From assembly GCF_000282035.1 (NCBI RefSeq), contig NZ_AKKA01000073.1, forward strand, positions 173,232 to 237,231: a stretch of 64,000 nt of DNA. Direction: 5' to 3'. Under the pieces are notes generated by a model. That model did not search any database, had not been told where the DNA came from, and saw nothing but the letters and a program-made list of their open reading frames with translations. The stretch is from Rhizobium sp. CF122 (GTDB lineage Bacteria > Pseudomonadota > Alphaproteobacteria > Rhizobiales > Rhizobiaceae). The translations under genes were made by a program, and so were the position numbers. Positions 29,356 through 38,315 of the stretch are shown piece after piece (position 1 is the first letter of the stretch; the number at the start of each line of letters is the position of its first letter).

Positions 29356-31236
29356 TTATTTGGTCGACCCCTGCTGCGTAATGGGAGCAGGGGAGATAAC
29401 CGGCTCCGGCCAAGCGCCGCCAACGAAGAACGGCAGAGGCGGCAAACTGGTTGACGCCGTCGGATCGGTTGCTTCGATCGTGCCCGACAACGCCAATCCG
29501 TTCGATCGGTATGGGATGACGCCGGAAAGGACGAGCGTCTCGAGCGGCCCTTCGATCCGTCCACCATGGATCGTCGCCGCGCCGTCCGCGAGATCGGCGG
29601 CGATGTCGAAATTGTCGAAGGCGAAGGCTTGGTGGGAGACCGCATTCAAGGGGAAGAAGTCGGCCCGTGCGGCCTTTTCGCGCACGGCTTCGGCATCGAA
29701 GCTCGGCAGAGAGCCCGAGCGCGCGCGGAAAGCGATCCTGCCGGTCACGTCGCCAGCGCCCGCCTTCCAGAGCGGCATCGAGGTCTTGAGCGACATGTCG
29801 AGAGAGCCGGTGGCAAGGGGAAGTGGTCCCCGGAGCTGAAGCCGCTCGATCAGGCCGGCAAAGTCAGCCCCCCGGATCGACAGCTGCAGCTTGCCGCCGC
29901 CGTCAAAATCCCCGCGCATCGCCTCCAGATGAGCAGACAGCGTGCCACCTTCAAACTGGCTGTCGCCGATGTCGAACTTCGCCTCGTTGCTGGAAACGAT
30001 GATGCTCGCGCCGACATCCGAAAGTATGAAAGGCTCGATCAGGGCCTGCTTTGCGGAGAGCCTGAGGTCGAGGTCCAGCTTCTGCAGTGCACCGCCATCC
30101 GGTGGCCCATTTGCTTCACCGGCCGCCAGGCGAAGTATGAACGCATCGAAGAGCGATCTGAAATTCATCTGGTCGAAAGCCAGCGTGCCGCCGAGCTTGG
30201 CGCGTTTGCCTGGCGGAAAGGCAACGTCCATCACGCCCTTCGCATTCGATCCATTCATGCTCATGCTGACATTGTCGAAGCGAAACCCGTTTGGAACCGA
30301 AGCGACATCGGTCTCGATCGCGAAGGTCTTAAGGGTTGCAAGACCGGGCAGCGAGCGGTCGGCCCATGCCAGAAGAGCGGGAAGATCGCCGATGCTGACG
30401 GCCATGTTCCCGGAAAGGTCGAAGAGGTGCGAAATGTTTGCCAGTCCCTGGAACCGCGCCGTGAGCAGGCTCGAGGTCAGCGATCCGCCCATTTCGGCCT
30501 TCCTGCCACCAAAGATAAGCAACGGGCTGGGAGAGGAGAAATCGAGCTTGAGGTCCTGTCCGCCCGTCCTCGCGATAAGCACCGCTGTGATCGGGCTCGA
30601 CAATTTGCGCCAGCTGACATCAGCGGTGACGCCGTCGAAACGATAAGTTCGGCCGCTTGATACGTCGGTGACATTCACCGTGCCGTCTTCGACGGTAATG
30701 GCCCCGACTTTGGCATCCAGCTTTTGGTCGAGAACCTCTCTCCCATCTTCCTCGCGCGCTCCTGCGATCGCCCTCGCCAGAAGCCCCTCATTGGTCCAGT
30801 CAATCACGCCGCTGCCTTCGCGAGTAAGCTGCAAGTTGGGACGAAGCAGGTGGAACTCGTGGAAGCTTGCACGCCCCCTGATCGCATCAATTAGGCTGAA
30901 CTCGGCGGATAGGCTTTCGATCGTTCCCAGGAGCTTGTTGCCCTCGCCCTGCTGGTGAACCGAGATCTTGCTGAGGGTGATGCGAGGCGTCGGCCAGAAT
31001 TCGATCACCGGCTTGCCGGCAATCTCTGCGCGATAGCCAGCCCACTTGGAGAGCGCATCCTCAATGCCGGAGCGAACGAGGCCGGTGGAAATCAGATAGG
31101 GGGCAGCGACACGAAGTGCCACGAAGATCGACAGGAAGACAAGCAGGGTAATCGTGGCAAGCCGTGCGAAGCCCGGCAGCCAACGGGTCACGGGCCTGAT
31201 TCTTCTCCGCCATCGCGGTTGTCGTGACGTCCCCAT
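29356..31236 (-). CDS. AsmA-family envelope protein
   Basis: 626 aa, one N-terminal membrane anchor (residues about 21-43, ATITLLVFLSIFVALRVAAP) and a large periplasmic part. Near residue 50 the sequence GLVRSGIEDALSKWAGYRAEIAGKPVIEFWPTPRITLSKISV is the AsmA N-terminal signature, and the C-terminal part has the beta-rich AsmA_2 character (GGTLSAHLEAMRGDFDGGGKL). Family members form beta-groove bridges moving phospholipid between membranes or act in outer-membrane assembly. Monocistronic here, divergent from acetoacetyl-CoA synthetase. No terminator separates it from potI. Confidence 0.82.
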   Translation of the reverse strand: MGTSRQPRWRRRIRPVTRWLPGFARLATITLLVFLSIFVALRVAAPYLISTGLVRSGIEDALSKWAGYRAEIAGKPVIEFWPTPRITLSKISVHQQGEGNKLLGTIESLSAEFSLIDAIRGRASFHEFHLLRPNLQLTREGSGVIDWTNEGLLARAIAGAREEDGREVLDQKLDAKVGAITVEDGTVNVTDVSSGRTYRFDGVTADVSWRKLSSPITAVLIARTGGQDLKLDFSSPSPLLIFGGRKAEMGGSLTSSLLTARFQGLANISHLFDLSGNMAVSIGDLPALLAWADRSLPGLATLKTFAIETDVASVPNGFRFDNVSMSMNGSNAKGVMDVAFPPGKRAKLGGTLAFDQMNFRSLFDAFILRLAAGEANGPPDGGALQKLDLDLRLSAKQALIEPFILSDVGASIIVSSNEAKFDIGDSQFEGGTLSAHLEAMRGDFDGGGKLQLSIRGADFAGLIERLQLRGPLPLATGSLDMSLKTSMPLWKAGAGDVTGRIAFRARSGSLPSFDAEAVREKAARADFFPLNAVSHQAFAFDNFDIAADLADGAATIHGGRIEGPLETLVLSGVIPYRSNGLALSGTIEATDPTASTSLPPLPFFVGGAWPEPVISPAPITQQGSTK

Positions 31237-31396
31237 ACAATCCGCCAGTCTCTTCGGCCACTGCCCTTAATGCTCTGAAAGGCCGGATATATCAAATGCC
31301 GCTTGCTTGCAAATGCACGCCGCTGGCCGTGCTCGTCACTGCCTTTATAAGCTGATATTGCATGGTATATAGGCGAGCAAATAGGAGAAGTGTCGA

Positions 31397-33349
31397 ATGC
31401 GCGACGATAAGCCACTCTGGATGCCTTCGCGAGCATCGGTCGAAGCGAGCCCGATGTACGCCTTCATGCAGCAGTGCAACCGCGACTTCGATCTGTCCCT
31501 TGCAAACTACCACGATCTGCACGCCTTTTCGGTCGCCGACAGGGAGCGGTTCTGGACGTCGGTCTGGGAATTCTGCGGCGTCAAGGGAGAGCGTGGACCT
31601 CGGGCGCTCGTCAATGGCGATGCCATGCTCGAGGCACGCTTCTTCCCCGATGCGACCCTGAATTTTGCCGAGAACCTGCTTTCCGGGGAAGGCGCCGGTG
31701 ACGCACTGATCTTTCGGGGGGAAGACAAGGTTGCCGATCGCTGGAGCTGGGACCGGCTCCGTAGCCTGGTTTCCAGGCTGCAGCAGGCATTCAAGGCAAT
31801 GGGTGTCGGTTCTGGGGATCGCATTGTGGCGATGATGCCCAACATGCCGGAAACGGTCGCCTGCATGCTGGCGGCCGCTTCGATCGGCGCGATCTGGTCG
31901 TCCTGTTCGCCCGATTTCGGCGAGCAGGGCGTACTCGATCGTTTTGGCCAGATCGAGCCGAAGCTTTTCATCGCCTGCGACGCTTATTGGTATGGCGACA
32001 AGCTGCAGGACGTGAAGGGCAAGGTCGCGACCGTCACAAAGCGGCTCGGCGTGCCATGTCTGGTCATTCACTATGCCGGGGACGCGTCTGCGGTGGTCAG
32101 CGAGACGCCCGGCGCCAAGACGCTGGAAGACTTCATCGCGCCGTTCGAAGCGCGTTCTGTCGAGTTTGTGCGCCTGCCATTCTCGCACCCTCTTTATATT
32201 CTCTTCTCGTCGGGAACGACCGGCGTTCCGAAGTGTATCGTTCATTCCGCCGGCGGCACATTGTTACAGCATCTTAAGGAACACCGGCTGCATTGCGGAA
32301 TTCAGCCGGGGGAGAAGCTTTTCTATTTCACCACCTGTGGCTGGATGATGTGGAATTGGCTCGTGAGCGGACTGGCGGTCGGCGCCACGCTTTGCCTGTT
32401 CGACGGTTCGCCTTTTGCACCCGATGGTAACGTACTCTTCGATTTTGCGGCAGCCGAGAAGTTTGCCGTCTTCGGCACGTCGGCGAAATATATAGACGCG
32501 GTTCGCAAGAGCGGGTTGACGCCGCGCGCGAGCCACGACCTCTCCAGTCTTCGGCTGATGACGTCGACCGGGTCGCCGCTGTCACCCGAGGGCTTCACCT
32601 TCGTCTACGAAGGCATCAAGGAAGACGTGCAGCTCGCATCCATTTCGGGTGGTACCGATATTGTCTCCTGCTTCGTCCTCGGCAACCCTTTGCAGCCGGT
32701 CTGGCGCGGCGAAATCCAGGGGTCGGGCCTCGGCCTTGCCATGGATGTCTGGGATGATGAGGGCCAGCCGGTTCGCCAAGAAAAGGGTGAGCTCGTCTGT
32801 ACAAAGGCCTTTCCGTCGATGCCTGTGATGTTCTGGAACGATCCCGGTGGCGCCAAGTACAGGGCAGCCTATTTCGAGCGTTTCGACAATGTGTGGTGCC
32901 ACGGCGACTTCGCAGAATGGACCGAGCATGAAGGTATCATCATTCACGGGCGGTCCGATGCGACGCTCAATCCTGGTGGCGTCCGCATCGGTACCGCCGA
33001 GATCTACAACCAAGTCGAACAGATGGACGAAGTCGCGGAGGCGCTCTGCATCGGCCAGGAATGGGATGACGATGTCCGCGTGGTCCTCTTCGTGCGTCTG
33101 GCGCCCGGCGCATCCCTGACTGACGAGTTGGTGAAGGCAATCAAGAACCGCATTCGCACGGGCGCCTCGCCACGCCACGTACCCGCAAAGATCATCGCCG
33201 TTAGAGATATTCCCCGCACCAAGTCCGGGAAGATTGTCGAGCTTGCGGTTCGCGAGGTGGTCCACGGCCGGCCGGTCAAGAACAAGGAAGCGCTTGCCAA
33301 CCCAGAGGCACTGGATCTGTTTGCGGGACTTGAGGAGTTGCGTGTCTGA
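31397..33349 (+). CDS. acsA2: acetoacetate--CoA ligase (acetoacetyl-CoA synthetase)
   Basis: Activates acetoacetate with ATP and CoA, feeding ketone bodies from PHB breakdown into central metabolism. 650 aa, the standard length of AacS. The adenylate-forming motif [11 protein letters not shown] lies near residues 271-281, the ATP/AMP-contact [15 protein letters not shown] near 517-531, and the C-terminal catalytic Lys is in [10 protein letters not shown]. The N-terminal [18 protein letters not shown] is typical of acetoacetyl- rather than acetyl-CoA synthetases. AGGAGAAG precedes the ATG. A phasin gene lies 4 kb downstream, consistent with a carbon-storage neighbourhood. Confidence 0.93.
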   Translation: MRDDKPLWMPSRASVEASPMYAFMQQCNRDFDLSLANYHDLHAFSVADRERFWTSVWEFCGVKGERGPRALVNGDAMLEARFFPDATLNFAENLLSGEGAGDALIFRGEDKVADRWSWDRLRSLVSRLQQAFKAMGVGSGDRIVAMMPNMPETVACMLAAASIGAIWSSCSPDFGEQGVLDRFGQIEPKLFIACDAYWYGDKLQDVKGKVATVTKRLGVPCLVIHYAGDASAVVSETPGAKTLEDFIAPFEARSVEFVRLPFSHPLYILFSSGTTGVPKCIVHSAGGTLLQHLKEHRLHCGIQPGEKLFYFTTCGWMMWNWLVSGLAVGATLCLFDGSPFAPDGNVLFDFAAAEKFAVFGTSAKYIDAVRKSGLTPRASHDLSSLRLMTSTGSPLSPEGFTFVYEGIKEDVQLASISGGTDIVSCFVLGNPLQPVWRGEIQGSGLGLAMDVWDDEGQPVRQEKGELVCTKAFPSMPVMFWNDPGGAKYRAAYFERFDNVWCHGDFAEWTEHEGIIIHGRSDATLNPGGVRIGTAEIYNQVEQMDEVAEALCIGQEWDDDVRVVLFVRLAPGASLTDELVKAIKNRIRTGASPRHVPAKIIAVRDIPRTKSGKIVELAVREVVHGRPVKNKEALANPEALDLFAGLEELRV

Positions 33350-33543
33350 TCAAGGACGGTAACGGGCAGATTACAAGCTTTCACCTTTGAGAGATTGAAG
33401 GTCGCGGTAATCTTTCGTTAAGAAACGTTGGTCAAAAGTGAATTTAACTTGGGGTTGCACATGAACGAAGCAGCCGGAGCTTTTGGCTCCCAAACATGAT
33501 GTTGGACTGACTAAGCCCTTATTGATCAGCACCCGAACTCTCA

Positions 33544-33567
33544 GGCAGCCTTTTGGCTGCCTTTTTT
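33544..33567 (+). terminator. Rho-independent terminator
   Basis: GGCAGCC, loop TTTT, GGCTGCC, then six T (33562-33567). It lies 195 bp after the acetoacetyl-CoA synthetase stop and 3 bp before the 3' end of the opposite-strand kinase. Just upstream is a second hairpin GGAGC-TTTT-GGCTCC (about 33476-33490), so it may end either the acsA2 mRNA or an independent small RNA. Confidence 0.85.
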
Positions 33568-33570
33568 CGT

Positions 33571-36500
33571 TCAGCCTGCCAGAACCCGTTGCGACGGGAA
33601 GGCGATCTCGACCAGCGTGCCTTCGTTGGGTGCCGAGCTGATCGCGAAAATCGCCCGGTTCGCGTCGACCATCGCTTTGGTCAGCGGCAGGCCGAGCCCC
33701 GTGCCGTCGCCACGGTGGCGCGACTGCGCGGAAACCTGGCGGAACGGCTTCATGGCCTGGTCGAGCTCGCTCCGGGTCATGCCGACGCCGGTATCGCGCA
33801 CCCGTAAGACGACGCTGCCGTTTGCCTCGTAGGACGTGGAAACGACAATCTGTCCGCCCGCCGGCGTGAACCGTATCGAGTTGGAGAGGATGTTGAGCGC
33901 GATCTGCTTGATCGAACGAAGGTCGGCAACGACATCAGGCACGGCTTGGGAGAGGGCAGTGCGGATGATCACGCGTTGGCTGTTGGCCTGCGGCTGGAGT
34001 AGCGCTACTGCCTCGGAAACGGCCTCGTTGAGATCAATGGCACTGAAATCCAGATCCATTTCGCCGGCCTCGATCTTCGAGATGTCGAGCAGATCATTGA
34101 CGATATCAAGGACATGGCGGCCGGACCTGCCGATGTCGTTGGCATATTCGACATAGCGCGGATGACCGATTGGCCCGAAACGCTCGGTTGCCATCATGTC
34201 GGAGAAACCAATGATCGCGTTGAGCGGCGTGCGGATCTCGTGGCTGACCCGTGCGAGGAAATCGGTCTTGTGTTCGTTGGCGGTCTCCGCTGCACTCTTG
34301 GCGCTGCGCAGTTCATCCTCCGTGCGTTTCCACTGGGTGATGTCGCGAATGACCGCGCAATAGCCGCTGGAGGAGGTGAGACGCCCCATCGTCATGAAGA
34401 GCGGCACGAAGCCGCCGCCGGCCTCGCGGCCGATGACTTCCCGGCCATCGTTGAGCACGCTTGCGACACCGTGATCCGACAAGCCGCCGAGGTAGTCGAG
34501 TACAGCCTTCTGGCTTTCATGCGCAAAGAGCATGACGAAGGGTTTCCCGCGGGTCTCGTCTTCGTCGTAGTTGAACAGTGCACTCGCCGAGCGGTTCATC
34601 GAGCGGATGTCGCCTTCGGCGCCGATTACGACGACGCCGTCGGTAGCCGTTTCCAGGATCGACCGCAGCTCTTCTACTTCCACCTGCAGCTTGGCGACCT
34701 TCTCCAGCATCCTGTCGAAGGAGCGGGGCTCCGTCGGCGGTGCAGGGCGGGCGGGAACCGCCGCGTCACTAGCTGCCGGCATCAGGGCGAGCATCAAGGC
34801 GCTGGCTTCTTCCCAGCGGATGGACTGCAGCCGTGCCGTGACTGGAACGAGACTATCATCGACCGTTACAAGCATCATCGAGCCGGCGCGGCCGGCACCC
34901 TCTTCGAGCTCCGAGCGCTGCAGCAGCGCATCAATGCCACCGACCTCGCTCAGCGCTTCCAGCGTCTTGTAGCCGGTCAGTCGCATGAATTCCGGGTTGG
35001 CATGGATTAATTGGTCGCCAGCATGCACGAGGACAGCGACAGGCAACTGGTCGATAGCAGCGGCAGATAGCCCGGCGCCCATCTTTGCGCGCGGCGGAAT
35101 GAAGCTCGCCAGCATGTCCATTTGGCTGACGGTTTCCTCCAGCCCTTCGGTCACGTCGTCGTCGATCTCGTCGGCCGCCTCGGGTCCGTCGGCTGCAGCC
35201 TGTACGTCGTCAGCCTTTTTCTCTTCAGGCGAGGTGCCGACACTATCGTCCTCGAATGTGGACGATTCATCAGCGTGCATGCCGATCGTCGGTGTTTCTG
35301 CTGCCGGGATGTCGCGTTCTTCGGTTTCACTGACCGCAGGCTCGTCGTCGCGCGGTTCCGACTCGCGGACGCCGAAGGCTTCGAGACGCTTGGCGATCTC
35401 GCGGAAATTTGCCTGCTCGGCTGAGGTCAGCTGCGGGCCGGCGCCGTGCAATTGCACGATCTTGTCCGTCAGGCGGCGGCTCGGATTTTCGACGATTCGT
35501 AAGGCCGGAGGCTCCGTAGCTGGCTGCGGCTTTGTCGGCTCGGCCGTCGTCACAATGTCGGCGTCGGTGGTGGTTGCGGCCTCTTCAGCAGTCCGCTCGG
35601 AAGCGGGGGCCACCGTTTCCGCCGCCGTCGGCTCGCTAGTCGCCACTTCATCGGCCAGCGCCGACAACGACGCCTCTTCGGAGGCTTCGATCGGTTGGTC
35701 GAGTGCAGCCGCGTCATTGATGATGCCATTCGGGCCAAGCGTCAGGCCGAGCGCCAAAGGATCTTCGGCGGCATCGGACAGGCGCACGACACCGAAGCCG
35801 CGAAAACCGTCGAACTCCCGGCTTCGGGTGTAAGTGGGCAGGGCGGCGAGATCGACCGGCACGGCGAGGCTCGTCCCTTCGATCGGCCAGTTGATCGTCT
35901 TGCCCGACCAGGTGTCGCGCCGCGCCAGGGCTTCGCTGATCTTGCCTTCCGGATCGAGGTTGAAGAGTGCCGAAATATCGCTGAACGGCGTGCCGATGAT
36001 ATCAGCCGCATGCGGCCCGACCGCTTCTGCAAATTCGCTCGACACTTCGCTGAACCGTCCTGCCGCGTCGATCTTCCAGACGAAACGGGTCGCGCGACTA
36101 TTCGGATTGAAAACGAAGGCGCCTGCCTTGGCGGCCGTCTCCGGCTCCGACTGCTCGGCCTCATTGACGACGTCGGCATACTGACCGGCTGCATCTACGT
36201 TTTCAGGCGCCGGTGCTTCCACCGGTGTCTCTTCGACTGCCACGGCTTCATCGTCGAGGGCGGCGGGTGCATCCGTCAGGCCTTCCGCCGTCATCTCGAT
36301 TGCCGTAGGTTCTTCAATAGGCAAGGACTGCTCAACGGCCTCTTCCATCGCGGCCGGCAGCGGTTCGCCTTCCTGGCTGATCTCTGCAGCGGCCGGCTCG
36401 GCCTCCAACGCCTCTTCGGCGATTGCTGCAGCTTCCGCAGTCACCGCTTCGGCTGTATCGCTCTCATGGATGCCCTCTTCGGGCGGTTCTTCCATGTCTT

Positions 36501-37290
36501 CGATGCCGGCAATGGCATCGATAGCATCGACGAAGGTCGCGGCTTGTGCAAGCTCGCTATGGTTAACGGCGGCTGTGGATAAGTGTTCTGCCGCCGCCGG
36601 CGTGTCGATTGGGTCGAGGTGGCCGATCACGGTTTCAACGGCGAAAAGGAGGTTGAGCACTGGCTCGTCACTCAGTCGCCCGACGGCCGCCGGAAGGTAG
36701 CCTTTGCCCGTGGCAACAGGGCGCTTCACAAGGCGGTCGGCATGATCGCCGGCAAGTGTGATCATTGCCTTGGAGGTCTGCTGCGTGACACCTAGCGAGG
36801 CAAAGCCGGGAGAGGAGGCAATGATCTCGCCGTCGGCCCCGATAACGGCCATATGCGTGTCGGGATCGTCGAGGCCTCTGAGCATCTGTTCCGCGGACGC
36901 CTTTATCGACAAGGCATTGGTCGAAACCGGAAGTGACAGAAGAACGGCGCGCTCCCCGGATGCGAGGTGGATCAGTTCCACTGTTGCCTGAACGGGAACA
37001 CGTTGGAAGCCCCTGGCAATGCGGATCAAGAAGTTGCGGCTGTCGCCGGCATTCACGAGCTGTCGCGCCGTCGCCTCCAACTGGCGAAAGGTGATGTCGG
37101 CCCCGTCTATGCCTTGGTCCAGAAGGTCGTAAACCGCCGATTGCCCGAAGAGTTCGGCGCCGGCGCCATTTGCCCAGAGCGCGCGGCTGAGATCCGCCGA
37201 CAGCAGGACCATCGCTTCGCCACGCGAAAAGCGGTCCCGCACCCGGGGATGCACGGCGATGTCGATGAACGGATACTGCACTGCGGGCAT
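33571..37290 (-). CDS. large PAS-domain sensor histidine kinase (PdhS/DivJ-PleC-like)
   Basis: 1239 aa from ATG 37290 (AAAGG upstream); a GTG at 37314 is possible. The C-terminal about 245 residues are the kinase core: H-box FLARVSHEIRTPLN with His near residue 1017, N-box ILSNSIRFTP, G1 RDTGVGM, G2 GTGLGLPLTK. PAS domains precede it (residues about 780-1000), and another PAS-like unit is near 400-520. Two long Ala/Glu-rich low-complexity segments (about 255-400 and 535-760) are probably disordered linkers. No TM helix is seen, so it is likely cytosolic. The N-terminal HPRVRDRFSRGEAMVLLSADLSRALWANG resembles rhizobial/Brucella PdhS-type cell-cycle kinases. The target is presumably DivK, by analogy only. 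Confidence 0.85.
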   Translation of the reverse strand: MPAVQYPFIDIAVHPRVRDRFSRGEAMVLLSADLSRALWANGAGAELFGQSAVYDLLDQGIDGADITFRQLEATARQLVNAGDSRNFLIRIARGFQRVPVQATVELIHLASGERAVLLSLPVSTNALSIKASAEQMLRGLDDPDTHMAVIGADGEIIASSPGFASLGVTQQTSKAMITLAGDHADRLVKRPVATGKGYLPAAVGRLSDEPVLNLLFAVETVIGHLDPIDTPAAAEHLSTAAVNHSELAQAATFVDAIDAIAGIEDMEEPPEEGIHESDTAEAVTAEAAAIAEEALEAEPAAAEISQEGEPLPAAMEEAVEQSLPIEEPTAIEMTAEGLTDAPAALDDEAVAVEETPVEAPAPENVDAAGQYADVVNEAEQSEPETAAKAGAFVFNPNSRATRFVWKIDAAGRFSEVSSEFAEAVGPHAADIIGTPFSDISALFNLDPEGKISEALARRDTWSGKTINWPIEGTSLAVPVDLAALPTYTRSREFDGFRGFGVVRLSDAAEDPLALGLTLGPNGIINDAAALDQPIEASEEASLSALADEVATSEPTAAETVAPASERTAEEAATTTDADIVTTAEPTKPQPATEPPALRIVENPSRRLTDKIVQLHGAGPQLTSAEQANFREIAKRLEAFGVRESEPRDDEPAVSETEERDIPAAETPTIGMHADESSTFEDDSVGTSPEEKKADDVQAAADGPEAADEIDDDVTEGLEETVSQMDMLASFIPPRAKMGAGLSAAAIDQLPVAVLVHAGDQLIHANPEFMRLTGYKTLEALSEVGGIDALLQRSELEEGAGRAGSMMLVTVDDSLVPVTARLQSIRWEEASALMLALMPAASDAAVPARPAPPTEPRSFDRMLEKVAKLQVEVEELRSILETATDGVVVIGAEGDIRSMNRSASALFNYDEDETRGKPFVMLFAHESQKAVLDYLGGLSDHGVASVLNDGREVIGREAGGGFVPLFMTMGRLTSSSGYCAVIRDITQWKRTEDELRSAKSAAETANEHKTDFLARVSHEIRTPLNAIIGFSDMMATERFGPIGHPRYVEYANDIGRSGRHVLDIVNDLLDISKIEAGEMDLDFSAIDLNEAVSEAVALLQPQANSQRVIIRTALSQAVPDVVADLRSIKQIALNILSNSIRFTPAGGQIVVSTSYEANGSVVLRVRDTGVGMTRSELDQAMKPFRQVSAQSRHRGDGTGLGLPLTKAMVDANRAIFAISSAPNEGTLVEIAFPSQRVLAG

Positions 37291-37398
37291 GATCGAACCT
37301 TTGGCTTCGGTCACCGTGAAATTAATAGTCTATTAATAACGATAGGCCGGAACGGGGTCTAGAACGGGGCCCGGCTTTCGGCTGGAAAGGTTAACGCG

Positions 37399-37446
37399 TT
37401 GTGCGTCGCACAAACATGTTGCAATGCACAAAAATCTGCGCTATAT
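37399..37446 (+). promoter_or_regulatory. phasin promoter with PhaR-like palindromes
   Basis: TTGCAA (37419-37424), 16-bp spacer, CTATAT (37441-37446) form a good rhizobial promoter. Immediately upstream is the perfect palindrome TTGTGCG-T-CGCACAA (37399-37413), and TGCAATGCA (37420-37428) overlaps the -35. Both contain TGC/GCA half-sites like those bound by PhaR, the PHB-responsive repressor of phasin genes. Binding by PhaR/AniA is inferred. Confidence 0.6.
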
Positions 37447-37504
37447 AATGGACATCTAACCTACGAGGCCATCACGCATGCCGAGGCAAAAGGAGCGCAA
37501 ACCA

Positions 37505-37954
37505 ATGGCTAACATAAAGATGGACGACGTTTTTTCAATGTCGTCGTTTGATCCTTCCAAGTTCACCGAATCCTTCCGCGACTTCGCTGAAAAGGGCGCG
37601 CAGCAGTCGCGCGAGGCCTACGCGAAGATGAAGAGCGCCGGCGAAGAAGCGAGCAAGACGCTCGAAGCAACGGTTCAGACGGCCCAGGCCGGCGCCGTTG
37701 AGATTGGCCACAAGGCGATCGACGCCCTGCGCACGAACGCTGAAAACTCGCTGACGCACATGGAAGCGCTGCTTGCCGTCAAGTCGGTCGCCGAACTCGT
37801 CGAACTCCAGACCACCTTCCTGCGCAAGCAGGTCGAGCTGACGATCGAGCAGGCCAAGACCATGCAGGAAACTTCGAAGCAGGTTGTCGAAAAGCTTGCC
37901 AAGCCTTCGAAAGAAGCAGCTGAAAAGGTCATGGCCTCCTTCAAGGCGGCCTGA
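37505..37954 (+). CDS. phaP: phasin, PHB granule-associated protein
   Basis: 149 aa from ATG 37505; AAGGAG lies 9-10 bases before it, whereas ATG 37478 has none. A highly helical, Ala/Glu/Lys-rich protein of the Phasin_2 type (FRDFAEKGAQQSREAYAKMK, EIGHKAIDALRTNAENSLTHMEALL, SVAELVELQTTFLRKQVE). It coats polyhydroxybutyrate granules. No signal peptide. Own promoter with PhaR-like sites and own terminator, so it is monocistronic. Closely resembles S. meliloti PhaP1 as I recall it. Confidence 0.92.
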   Translation: MANIKMDDVFSMSSFDPSKFTESFRDFAEKGAQQSREAYAKMKSAGEEASKTLEATVQTAQAGAVEIGHKAIDALRTNAENSLTHMEALLAVKSVAELVELQTTFLRKQVELTIEQAKTMQETSKQVVEKLAKPSKEAAEKVMASFKAA

Positions 37955-37977
37955 TTATTCGACAGGACACACGAAGG

Positions 37978-38003
37978 GGCCGGACCATTTGTCCGGCCTT
38001 TTT
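37978..38003 (+). terminator. Rho-independent terminator after phaP
   Basis: GGCCGGAC (37978-37985), loop CATTT, GTCCGGCC (37991-37998) and TTTTT. Confidence 0.9.
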
Positions 38004-38081
38004 GTATATTGGGGAGAGATAGGGCTTGAATTAATTTCCAAGTCCTCGTATGTGACCCCCGTCGCGTCGGACGCGATTTGT

Positions 38082-38158
38082 GCGGTTGTAGCTCAGTTGG
38101 TTAGAGCGCAGGTTTGTGGCACCTGAGGTCGGAGGTTCGAGACCCCCCAACCGTACCA
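38082..38158 (+). tRNA. tRNA-His (anticodon GTG)
   Basis: 77-nt cloverleaf with encoded CCA. Acceptor GCGGTTG pairs with CAACCGT (G1-U72 wobble at the end), D arm GCTC...GAGC, anticodon stem CAGGT/ACCTG with loop TTGTGGC, anticodon GTG at 38116-38118, and T loop TTCGAGA. The base before G1 is T, not G, and the discriminator is A73 (38155), not C. This is the alphaproteobacterial form of tRNA-His, which lacks the otherwise universal G-1:C73 identity pair. One T-stem position is an A-C mismatch. Confidence 0.97.
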
Positions 38159-38315
38159 TTCTCTCCTTAGCAGAATCCCTTTCACTGTGGTCAACGGTCC
38201 GTGCCAAGCTTTTGGTGTGGTCTCTGCTCAACCCAAGCAAATGCTGTTTGGGCTCAATTCGCGTAGTAGAAGCGAGCACAGCGGCCTCCACCGTGCCCGC
38301 GGACTGGTCTCCCAA

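Noticed and set aside
35695..36582. 295-codon plus-strand frame opposite the sensor kinase
   Set aside because: Antisense to the low-complexity Ala/Glu linker; its repetitive composition simply mirrors that region.
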